Shown one piece after another: positions 10,208 through 22,200 of a stretch of 64,000 nucleotides of DNA; the stretch's first letter is position 1, and every line of letters starts with the position of its first letter. Made by a program: the position numbers and the translations under genes. The notes below the pieces were generated by a model. The model searched no databases. It was given only the letters and a program-made list of their open reading frames with translations, and was not told the origin of the DNA. This DNA comes from Luscinia megarhynchos. Its lineage: Eukaryota; Chordata; Aves; Passeriformes; Turdidae. The stretch is from positions 124,001 to 188,000 of the forward strand of contig JAPFBE010000064.1 of the NCBI GenBank assembly GCA_034336665.1. Direction: 5' to 3'.

Positions 10208-13200
10208 CTGAGGGACGGCAGGGGTTAATGGCGGCGCCTCCCCGAGCCACGGAGGAGACAAGGAGCACGGGGAAGGGTTGAAATGGAGAGACACTCAGCA
10301 TGGATGCCTCAGCCAGGGAGAGACCCCCACCATGGAGACCCTCACACAGAGAGACCCTCACCATGGATACCCTCACACATAGAGACCCTCACCATGGATA
10401 CCCTCACCCATGGACAGACCTTCACCATGGAGACCCTCACACATAGAGACCCTCACCATGAATACCCCTCATCATGGATACCCTCACCCATGGACAGACC
10501 CTCATCATGGATACCCTCACCCATAGAGACCCTCACCATGAATACCCTCACCCACAGAGAGACCCTCACCCATGGACAGACCCTCATCATGGATACCCTC
10601 ACCCATAGAGACCCTCACCATGAATACCCCTCACCCACAGAGAGACCCTCACCCATGGACAGACCCTCATCATGGATACCCTCACCCATGGACAGACCTC
10701 ACCATGGATGCCTCACCCAGGAGAGACCCTCACCATGGAGACCCTCACACATAGAGACCCTCACCATGGATGCCTCACCCAGGACAGACCCTCACCATGG
10801 AGACCCTCACCCACGGACAGACCCTCACCATGGATGCCTCACCCAGGGAGAGACCCTCACCATGGAGACCCTCACACATAGAGACCCTCACCATGGATGC
10901 CTCACCCAGGGACAGACCCTCACCATGGGAGACCCTCACCCACGGACAGACCCTCACCATGGATGCCTCACACATAGAGACCCTCACCCATGGATACCTC
11001 ACTCATGGACAGACCCTCACCATGGATACCTCACACACAGAGAGACCCTCACCCATGGATACCTCACCCACGGACAGACCCTCACCATGGATACCCTCAC
11101 ACACAGAGAGACCCTCACCCACAGAGAGACCCTCACCCACAGAGACCCTCACCATGGACACCCTCACCCATAGAGACCCTCACCATGGATACCCTCACGC
11201 ATAGAGACCCTTACCATGGATGCCCTCACCCACAGAGAGACCCTCACCATGGATACCCTCACACATAGAGACCCTCACCATGGATACCCTCATCATGGAT
11301 ACCCTCACCCATGGACAGACCCTCACCATGGAGACCCTCACACATAGAGACCCTCACCATGGATACCCTCACCCACAGAGAGACCCTCACCCATGGACAG
11401 ACCCTCATCATGGATACCCTCACCCATGGACAGACCCTCACCATGGATACCCTCACCCATGGACAGACCCTCATCATGGATACCTCACCCATAGAGACCC
11501 TCACCATGAATACACTCACCCACAGAGAGACCCTCACCCATGGACAGACTCATCATGGATACCCCTCACCCATGGACAGACCCTCACCATGGATACCCTC
11601 ACCCATGGACAGACCCTCATCATGGATACCCTCACCCATGGACAGACCCTCACCATGGATACCCTCACCCATGGACAGACCCTCACCATGGATACCCTCA
11701 CCCATGGACAGACCCTCACCATGGATACCCTCACCCACAGAGAGACTCCCTCACCCATGGACAGACCCTCATCATGGATACCCTCACCCACAGAGAGACC
11801 CTCACCCATAGAGACCCTCACCATGGACACCCTCACCCATGGACAGACCCTCACCATGGATGCCTCACCCACAGGTAGCTCTGACCCCCTTCAGCCCCTC
11901 CCTGTGGTATTTTTGCCCCCCCAACACACCTGTTCCCCCACCTGTCGCCCTTCCAGGTGTATCAGTGCCCCCCAGGTGCTCCTGGACCCTCACTCACCAT
12001 GTTGTACCAGGCTGTGACCAGCAGCCGCTCCTCACGCTCCCGCTGGGCCCGGCTGCGCTCCCAGTCGTTCTGAGGGGGTGTCCAAAAGGGGGGTTCAGCC
12101 TAAATTGAACCCCCAGGACCCCCCAAAAAAACCCCAAATGCAGCCCCTCACCTCCAGGTGCCGGATCAGCGCGTCCTTCTCCTGCAGTTGGTTGCGGAGG
12201 AGCTGCAGGACTGGGGCCAAAGGGGGAGTTCTGGGGGGGTCCCCAGGGGATGCTGAGGGGTTTTTGGGGGGTGATCTCCTGGAACCTCTAAATCCTGATC
12301 CTGTGGGGGGAACAAAGAGGGAGCTTAGCCAGGAAGGAGCCCCCCAAACCGCCCCCAAAATCTTCATGGGGAAACTGAGGCAGAGTTCATCGCCAGCCCC
12401 CTCCCTCCAGACATCACCCCCAGATTGGGGTATCCCCCAGAAACCCCCCAAATTTTCACCCCAATTTCTGATACCCACTCGGGACCCCCTCATACCAGCC
12501 CTGGGGGGCTTCAGCTCTTCCTCCTCCTCCTCCTCTCCCTCTGGCAGCTCATCCCTGGGGAAAGATGGGGGGTCACAGGTTGGGGATTTTGGGAGGGCTC
12601 CCCAAATTCCCCCTTCACCCCCCAAAAACAACTCACAGGTCCTCTGGGGTCTCCTCCAGCAGCAAAAACTGGGGGGAAGTGAGAGACAGAAGTGAAGCCC
12701 CCAATAAAACGTGACCCCCCATGACCCCAATGAACCAGGACCCCCAAAATCTGCCCTTTCCCCCACTCACCTCCTCCTGCAGCCTCCCCTGCGCCGCCCG
12801 AGGCTCAGCTGCCTCCGTGGCCTCCAGCCTGCGGTTTTTGGGGGTCATTAAGGACTGGGGGGGCTCGTTAGGGATTTGGGGGGGTCATTTGAGGACCCCC
12901 TGACCTCCCCCCTCCCCAGTTCCCCACCTGTGCTGGAGCTGGTCCCGCTGCAGCCGCAGCCGCCGGTTCTCCCGGCGCAGCCGTGTCACCGTGTCCCTGC
13001 GTGGGGGGACACACCTGGATGGTCACAAAAATTTGGGGACACCCTCCCCCCCCCATCCCCCTCCATGTTTTTGGACACCTACCTGAGCTCTGCAGGGAGG
13101 ATCTCAGCTGCCAAATTCCGGGGAGGGGCTGGGCCCCCGTCCAAGCCTGTGTCTGGGGTGGGGGGTAAAAGGTGAATTATGGGCAGGGGGGCAGGAGGTG

Positions 13201-16200
13201 ACACCCCAAAATTGTGCCCTGAACACCCCAAACCCCCAGCAGCCCCCCAGACCCAAAGTGGGGGTTCTCAGGTGTTTCATATGAGAGATTGTGCAAGGTC
13301 AGGAGCGTGTCCCCTCCCATCCAGGTGTTCTGTCACCCTCTCACAGGTGTTCTGTCACCTCTCACAGATGTTCTGTCACCTCTCACAGGTGTCTGTCACC
13401 TCTCACAGATGTTCTGTCACCTCTCACAGGTGTCTGTCACATCTCAGGGGTGTCTGTCACCTCATGGTGTTTGTCACCTCTCACAGGTATCTGTCACCTC
13501 TCACAGGTATCTGTCACATCTCAGGAGTTCTGTCACCTCTCACAGATGTCTGTCACCTCTCACAGATGTCTGTCATCTCTCAGGGTATCTGTCACCTCTC
13601 ACAGGTGTTCTGTCACCTCTCACAGGTGTCTGTCACCTCTCAGGGTATCTGTCACCTCTCACAGGTGTCTGTCACCTCTCACAGGTGTCTGTCACCTCTC
13701 ACAGGGGGTCTGTGCGCTCATGCCCCTCCCACGCTCACCCTGTCTGGCTCAGGTAGCTCTGCTGCACACCTGCACACAGCCTAGCAGCTCCTCGTTGGCC
13801 TCAGCGCATGGCCGCGTCCCGCCTCCTCCAGCAGCTCTCTGCGTGGGTCAGAGGTGTCCCCAGGTGTCCCCAGGTGTGTCCCAGCTGTCCCCAGGTGTCC
13901 CCAGGTGTCCCCAGGTGTCCCCAGGTGTGTCCCAGGTATCTCCAGTATGTCCCCAGGTGTCCCCGGTGTGTCCCCAGGTGTGTCCCATATCCCCAGGTGT
14001 GTCCATCTGTCCCCAGGTGAGTCCCCGTGTCCCCAGGTGTCCCCAGGTGTCCCCAGGTGTGTCGAAATGTCCCTCAGGTGTCACAGGTGTCCCAGGGTGT
14101 CCCCAAGGTGTGTCCCAAGTGTCTCAGGTATCCCCAGGTATCCCCAAGTGTCCCCAGGTATCCCCAGGTGTCCCCCAGTGTCCCCAGGTATCCCCAGGTG
14201 TCCCCAGGTGTCCTCAGGTGTGTCCCAGTGTCCCCAGGTGTGTCCTATGTTCCCAGGTATCAGGTGTCCCCAGGTGTGCCCTCGGGTGTGTCCCAGCTGT
14301 CCCCAGTGTGTCTCAGATGTCCCAGCTATCCCTAAAGCGTGTCCCCAGATGTCCCCAGCCATCCCCAGGTGTGCACCTAGATGTCCCCAGGTATCCCCAG
14401 GTGTCCCTAGGGTGTCCCAGGTGCCTCCCTAGTGTGTCCCAGGTGTCCCTGGGTGTGTCCCCAGATGTCCCCAGCTGCGCACTGCAGCATCCCCAGGTGT
14501 CCCTGGGTGTCAGGTGTGTCTCTAGGTGTGTCCCAGGGTGTCCGGCTATCCCCAGCTGTCCCCAGGTGTGTCCCAGGTGCATCCCCAGGTGTCCTCACCT
14601 CCCAAGCCTCACCCACCTCCTTCTCCTGGCTCAGAGCCTCCCGAATCCCTGCAGGTACCCGGGAACTCCAGGTGCCGCCTTCGCCCCTGGGCCTCTCACC
14701 TGCTGCCCGCTCAGCTGCTCCACCTGCATGGAGGGGCGTGACTGCAGACCAGCCCCCTCACCTGCCTCACCTGCCTCACCTGGCTCACCTGGCTCACCTG
14801 GCTCACCGACCTCATCTGCCTCGCTCACCTGCCTCCCACTGGCCACCTGCCTGCATCTGCCTGCCTGCGCCTCACTCTGGCTCCCACCTGGGCCCTCACC
14901 TGCCTATGTGGCTCTCACCTGCCTCCATCCTGCGCTGGCCTCCCACCTGCGTATGTGGCCTCACCTGGCCTCAGCTGCCCTCACCTGGCCTCACCTTGCG
15001 CCCTCACCTGGCCTCACTCTGCCTCTCACCTGCGCCTCACCTGCCCCTCACCTGGCCTCATCTGCTCTCACTGCCCTCACCTGCCCCTCACCTGGCCTCA
15101 TCTGCCTCTCACCTGGCCTCATCTGCCCCTCACCTGGTTCGCAGCCCTTGCCCCTGCACCTGCCCCTCACCTGGCCCTCACCTGACCCTCCCACACCTTC
15201 CCTCCCAGCCTCTCACTCCCTACCCCTCACCTGCCCCCCTCCCTGCCTCTCACCTGCCTCCCAGCCCCTCCCCTGCTCCCTCCCTACCCCCTCACCTTCC
15301 CCTCCCAGCCCCTCCCTGCCCTCACCTGCCCCCTCCCAGCCCCTCCCTACTCCCTCACTCTGCCCTCCCTGCCCTTCCCAGCCCTCCCAGCCCCCCTCAC
15401 CTGCCCTCCCTGCCCCTCCCGGCTCCCCAGCCCCTCACCTGCCCCTCCCTAGCCCCTTCCCAGCCCTCTCCTAGCCCTCACCTGCCCCTCCCCAGCCCCT
15501 CCCCTACCCCTCACCTGCCCCTCCCAGCCCCTCCCTAGCCTCACCTGCCTGCGGGCGGCTCTCCAGCTGTGCCGCGAGTCGGCCTGGGCGCGGCCCAGCT
15601 GCTGCTGCGGGTGCGGCGACTCACGCTGCGTGGCTCTCCAGCGTCCCCTGCACCCAGCGTGCAGCTCCGCCGCCGCCCGGCCCGGTAGGCCCTGCCACCG
15701 CACCCTCCAGCCCGGCCGCCAGCACGAGGGAGGCCCTGGGGGACACGGGGCAGGTGAGCTCAGGTGTGCCCAGGGAGCTCAGGTGTGCCCAGGGGAGCCC
15801 AGGTGTGCCCTGGGGGACAGGGGGGCAGGTGAGCTCAGGTGTGCCCAGGGAGCCCAGGTGCCCAGGAGCTCAGGTGTGCCCTGGGGGACAGGGGCAGGTG
15901 AGCTCAGGTGTGCCCTGGTGAGCTCAGGTGTGTTCTGCGGGACAGGGGCAGGTGAGCTCCAGGTGTGCCCTGAGGGGACAGGGTAGGTGAGCTCAGGTGT
16001 GCCCTGGGGGACAGGGACAGGTGAGCTCAGGTATGCCCAGGAGCTCAGGTGTGCCCTGGGGGACAGGGGCAGTGAGCTCAGGTGTGCCCAGGTGAGCTCA
16101 GGTGTGCCCTGGGAGGACAGGGGGCAGGTGAGCTCAGGTGTGCCCAGGTGAGCTCAGGTGCCCTGGGGGACAGGGCAGGTGACATCCTGGAACCCTGAGT

Positions 16201-19200
16201 CCGTGCAGGCCACACCTGAGCTCAGGTGTGCCCTGGGGGGACACGGGCAGGTGAGCTCAGGTGTGCCCAGGTGAGCTCAGGTGTGCCCTGGGGGACAGGG
16301 GCAGGTGAGATCCAGGTGTGCCCTGGGGGACACGTGGGCAGGTGAGCTCAGGTGTGCCCAGGTGAGCTCAGGTGTGCCCCAGGGGGACAGGGGCAGGTGA
16401 GATCAGGTGTGCCCAGGTGAGCTCAGGTGTGCCCTGGGGAGCTCAGGTGTGCCCCTGAGGGGACAGGGGGCAGGTGAGCTCAGGTGTGCCCTGGGGGACA
16501 CGGGGCAGGTGAGCTCAGGTGTGTCCAGGTGAGCTCAGGTGTGCCCTGGGGGACAGGGGGGCAGGTGAGCTCAGGTGTGTCCTGGGGGACAGGGGCAGGT
16601 GAGCTCAGGTGTGCCCAGGTGAGCTCAGGTGTGTCCTGGGGGACAGGGGCAGGTGAGCTCAGGTGTGCCCTGGGGGACAGGGGCAGATGAGCTCAGGTGT
16701 GCCCAGGGAGCTCAGGTGTGCCCTGGGGGACAGGGGCACGCGTGAGCTCAGGGTGTGCCCAGGTGAGCTCAAGTGTGCCCTGGAGGACACGGGCAGGTGA
16801 GCTCAGGTGTGCCCAGGTGAGCTCAGGTGTGCCCTGGGGGACACGGGCAGGTGAGCTCAGGTGTGCCCTGGGGGACGGGCAGGTGAGCCTCAGGTGTGCC
16901 CAGGTGAGCTCAGGTGTGCCCTGGGGAACGGGCAGGTGAGCTCAGGTGTGCCCAGGTGAGCTCAGGTGTGCTCTGGGGGACACGGGCAGGTGAGCTCAGG
17001 TGAGCTCAGGTGTGCCCTGGGGGACGGGCAGGTGAGCTCAGGTGTGCCCAGGTGAGCTCAGGTGTGCCCTGGGGGACAGGGGCAGTTGAGCTCAGGTGTG
17101 CCCAGGTGAGCTCAGGTGTGCCCTGGGGAACGGCAGGTGAGCTCAGGTGTGCCCAGGTGAGCTCAGGTGTGCCCTGGGGGACAGGGGGCAGTTGAGCTCA
17201 GGTGTGCCCAGGTGAGCTCAGGTGTGCCCTGGGGGACAGGGGCAGGTGAGCTCAGGTGTGCCCTGGGGACAGGGGCAGTTGAGCTCAGGTGTGCCCAGGT
17301 GAGCTCAGGTGTGCCCTGGGGGACAGGGGCATGGTGACATCCTGGAACCCTGAGTGTGTGCGGCCACACCTGAGCTCAGGTGTGCCCTGGGGGACAGGGG
17401 GCAGGTGACACCTGAGCTCAGGTGTGCCCTGGGGGACAGGGGACAGGGGCACGGTGACATCCTGGCACCCCGAGTCTGTCCTGCCACACCTGAGCTCAGG
17501 TATGAGACACCTGAGCCCCGAAACGCGGCCACAACAATGGGGAGGGTGACACTGTGGGACAGAATCCTGGGAGGTTTCTCAGCTCACCTGAGCAGGTATC
17601 ATGGTTTACCTGAGCAGGTGTGTCTCACCTGTACAGGTACCCCATCTCCCCTGAGCAGGTGTGTCTCACCTGAGCAAGTCCATCTCACCTGAGCAGCTGT
17701 ATCTCACCTGTACAGATACCCCATCTCCCCTGAGCAGGTGTGTCTAACGTGAGCAGGTCTGTCTCACCTGAGAGAGTGTATCTCACCTGTACAGGTACCC
17801 CATCTCACCTGAACAGGTCCATCTCACCTGAACAGGTGTCTCACCTGAGCAGGTGTCTCCCCCGAGCAGGTGTATCTCACCTGAGCAGGTCTGTCACACC
17901 TAAGCAGGTGTATCTCACCTGAGCAAGTACATCTCACCTGAGCAGGTACCCCATCTCATCTGAGCAGGTGTCACACCTGAGCAGGTGTATCTCCCCCGAG
18001 CAGGTGTCACACCTGAGCAGGTGTATCTCACCCGAGCAGGTTTGTCTCACCTGAGCAGGTGTCTCACCTGAGCAGGTGTCTCACCTGAGCAGGTCTGTCA
18101 CACCTGAGCAGGTCTGTCACACCTGAGCAGGTTTGTCACACCTGAGCAGGTGTATCCCCCGAGCAGGTGTATCTCACCCGAGCAGGTACTCCCATCTCAC
18201 CCCGAAAGCAGGTGTATTCTCCCCCGAGCAGGTGTCTCACCTGAGCAGGTCTGTCTCCCCCAACCAGGTGTATTCTCCCCGAAAGCAGGTGTCTCACCTG
18301 AGCACGTCTGTCACACCTGAGCAAGTCTGTCTCACCTGAGCAGGTGTCTCACCTGAGCAGGTGTCTCCCCGAGCAGGTGTATCTCCCCCAAGCAGGTGTC
18401 TCACCCGAGCAGGTGTCTCCTCAGAGCAAGTGTCTCACCTGAGCACGTCTGTCACACCTGAGCAAGTCTGTCACACCTGAGCAGGTCTGTCACACCCGAG
18501 CAGGTGTCTCCCCAAGCAGGTGTCTCCCCGAGCAGGTGTCTCACCTGAGCACGCCTGTCACACCTGAGCAGGTCTGTCACACCTGAGCAGGTCTGTCTCC
18601 CCCGCAAGACAGGTGTCTCACCTGAGCAGGTCTGTCACACCCTGAGCACGTCTGTCACACCTGAGCAGGTGTCACACCTGAGCAGGTGTCTCACCTGAGC
18701 ACGTCTGTCACACCTGAGCAAGTCTGTCACACCTGAGCAGGTGTCTCACCTGAGCACGTCTGTCACACCTGAGCAAGTCTGTCACACCTGAGCAGGTCTG
18801 TCTCCCCCGCGCAGGTGTCTCACCTGAGCAGGTGTGTCTCACCTGAGCACGTCTGTCACACCTGAGCAAGTCTGTCACACCTGAGCAGGTGTCTCCCCCG
18901 CGCAGGTGTCTCACCTGAGCAGGTCTGTCTCACCTGAGCAGGTGTCTCACCTGAGCAGGTCCATCTCGTCGCGCAGCGCCCGCGCCTCCCCCGCCAGCCC
19001 GCTGAGCTCCTGCGCGCGCTGCTGCAGCCCCCGCGCCTCCTGCTCCAGCCGCGAGCAGCGCGCCCGCAGCTCCTCCCGGCCGCTCTCCAGCCTGCGGGGA
19101 CCCCGCTCAGGTGAGAGCCCCAGGTGAGGGGTGGGGGGACCCCCCAGGGCCGGCCCCACCTGTAATTCTCCTCCTGCAGCTCCTCCACCTGCGTCTGCAG

Positions 19201-22200
19201 CCGCAGCAGCTTCTGGGCGGCGGCGCCGGCGCCGGCCGAGTCCAGCTGCTCGCGCAGCGCCCGGTTCTCCGCGGCCAGGTGACCCTTCTCCTCCTGCAGC
19301 GTGGCCACCTGGGGCAGGCGTGGGGGAGGGGCCAGGTGTGCGGGATCCCCTCCCAGGTATTCCCCCTCCTCATGGAAACCACCCAGGAATCCTTTCCCCT
19401 TCAGTTTTGGGGGGTTTTAACCCAGTATGGGGAATTTGGGGGATCCAGGTGTGTAAAAGGGGCTCAGGTGTGGGGAGAAGGATCCAGGTGTGAGGGAGGG
19501 GCCCAGGTGTGAGGGAGGGGCCCAGGTGTGAGGGAGGGGCCCAGGTGTGCACGTATCCCTCCCAGGTATTCCCCCTTCCCATAGGAACCACCCAGGAATC
19601 CTTTCCCCTTCAGTTTTGGGGGTTTTTAACCCAGTATGGGGAATTTGGGGGGGATCTGGGTGTGTAAAAGGGGCTCAGGTCTGCAGGGAGGGGCCCAGGT
19701 GTGTAAAAGGGGCTCAGGTGTGTAGGAGGGATCCAGGTGTGCAGGAAGGGCTCAGGTGTGTGGGAGGGGCTCAGGTGTGCAGGATCTCCTCCCAGGTATT
19801 CCCCCATCCTCATGGAAACCACCCAGGAATCCTTTCCTGTTCAGTTTTGGGGGGTTTTTAACCCAGTAAGGGGAATTTGGGGGGATCCAGGTGTGCGGGA
19901 GGGATCCAGGTGTGCAGGGAGGGGGCCCAGGTGTGCAGGATCCCCTCCTCAGGTGTGCAGGGAGGGCTCAGGTGTGCAGGAGGGGCTCAGGTGTGCAGGA
20001 GGGGCCCAGGTGTGCAGGGAGTGATCCAGGTGTGTAGGGAGGGGCCCAGGTGTGCAGGGAGTGATCCAGGTGTGTAGGGAGGGGCTCAGGTGTGCAGGGA
20101 AGGATTCCAGGTGTGCAGAGAGGGATCCACGTGTGCAGGGAGGGGCCCAGGTGTGCAGAATCCCCTCTCAGGTGTGCAGGGAGGGGGCCCAGGTGTGCAG
20201 AATCCCCTCTCAGGTGTGCAGGAGGGGCCCAGGTGTGCAGAATCCCCCTCTCAGGTGTGCAGGGAGGGCCCAGGTGTGCAGAATCCCCCCAGGTGCGTGC
20301 AGGGAAGGATTCCAGGTGTGCAGGGAAGGATTCCAGGTGTGCAGAATCCCCTCTCAGGTGTGCAGGGAAGGATTCCAGGTGTGCAGAATCCCCCTCTCAG
20401 GTGTGCAGGGAAGGATTCCAGGTGTGCAGAATCCCCCTCTCAGGTGTGCAGGGAGGGGCCCAGGTGTGCAGGGGAGGGGCCCAGGTGTGCAGGGAGGGGC
20501 CCAGGTGTGCAGGGGGGACCCAGGTGTGCAGGGAGGGGCCCAGGTGTGCAGAATCCCCTCTCAGGTGCTCCCACCCTCCCCCACAACAGCACAGCACCCC
20601 CCCGCCTCACCCTCAGGTGGGAATTTGGGGGTGCCCCAGATTTTGGGGACCCCCCCAGGTGTGCCCAGGCCTCACCTGCTGCTCCAGCTCCTGGCAGCGC
20701 TGCCCCTCCCCCGCCCCCTCCTCGGGGGGCTCCTGGCTCAGGTAATAGTAACGGCGGGACTGGGGGAGGGGCGGGTCAGAGACACCCCAAATTCACACCG
20801 GCACCCCAAAATTCACCCTGGCACCCCAAAATTCACACCTGGCACCCCAAAATCCTACCCTGACACCCCAAAATTCACACCTGGCACCCCCAAAATCCAA
20901 CCCTGATACCCCCAAAAATCCACCTCCTGACACCCCCAAAATCCCCCTGACACCCCAAAATCCAACCCTGACACCCCCAAAATCCCCCTGACACCCCCAA
21001 AAATCCCTTGTGGACACCTAAAAATCCAACCCTGACACCCCAAAAGAATTCGCCCCTGACACCCCCAAAAATCCAACCCTGACACCCCAAAATTCACACC
21101 TGACACCCCAAAATTCACACCTGACACCCCAAAAATCCAACCCTGACACCCCAAAAATCCGCCCCTGACCCCCCCAAAATCCGCCCCTGACCCCCCAAAA
21201 ATCTGCCCCTGACACCCCCAAAATCCAACCCCTGACACCCCAAAATCAGCCTCTGACACCCCCAAAATCTGCCCTGGACCCCCCAAAATCCCACCTGGCT
21301 GTCGGCTCTGTAGCTCTCGGCCTCCAGGCTCTGCTCCAGGAGCTGCCCGTGGGATTTGGGGATCTGGGGTTCAGAGCTCCCCCAAAATCCTCAGTGACTC
21401 CCCTAAAACCTTTTAGGGGGACGCAAATATCCCCCCAAAAATCCCCTCAGGACCCCCCAAATCCCCCCAAGGACCCCCCAAACCCCTCCCCAGAACCCCC
21501 CAAAAACCCCCCAGGATCCCCCAAAAATCCCCTCACGACCCCCCCCCAAAACCCCCACCAGGACCCCCCAAAATCCCCCCAGGACTCCCCCAAAATCACC
21601 CCAGGACCCACCAGAATCCCCTAGGACCCCCAAAATCTCCCCAAAACCCCCCCAGGATGCCCCAAACCCTCCAGGACCCCCAAAATTCCCCCAGGACCCC
21701 CAAAATTCCCCAGGACCCCCAAAACCCCACAGGATGCTCCCAAACCCCCCAGGACCCCCAAAACCCCACACGGACTCCCCAAAAATCACCTAGGACCCAC
21801 TCAGAATCCCCCAGGACTCCCCCAAATCCCCCCAGGACTCCCGAAATCCCCCAGGACACCCCCAAAACTTCAAAATCCCCCTAAAAACCTCCTCCAGGAC
21901 CCCCCAAAACCCCACAGGACCCCCCAAAATCTCCCCAAAATCCCCCTCAGGGACTCCCCTTAAATTCCCCAGGGCCCCCAAAATCTCCCTCAAAACCCCT
22001 CAGGACTCCCCCAGGACCCCCCAAAATCGCCCCCCACCTGCTGGATGGCCGCCATCACCTCGTGCTGCACCTACTCCTCCAGGGTCATGATGTGCTGGAT
22101 GTGCTCTGGGGGCAGATTTTGGGGGTCGGGGCTTTAGTCCTGGGGAAATTTAGGGGTCCTAGGGATTTTGGGAGGTCCTGGGGATTTTTAGGGGGTCCTG

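Noticed and set aside
10672..11872. CRISPR-like regular repeats
   Set aside because: Units are contiguous minisatellite copies without unique spacers, in a vertebrate gene context.
10283..12017. Met/His/Pro/Thr-rich plus-strand frames with many internal ATG
   Set aside because: Products of the ACCATGGATACC repeat in HOOK2 intron 20, on the strand opposite to the gene.
12275..12302. Possible extra HOOK2 exon (acceptor CCCCACAG, DQDLEVPGD)
   Set aside because: No convincing donor and no homology; left out.
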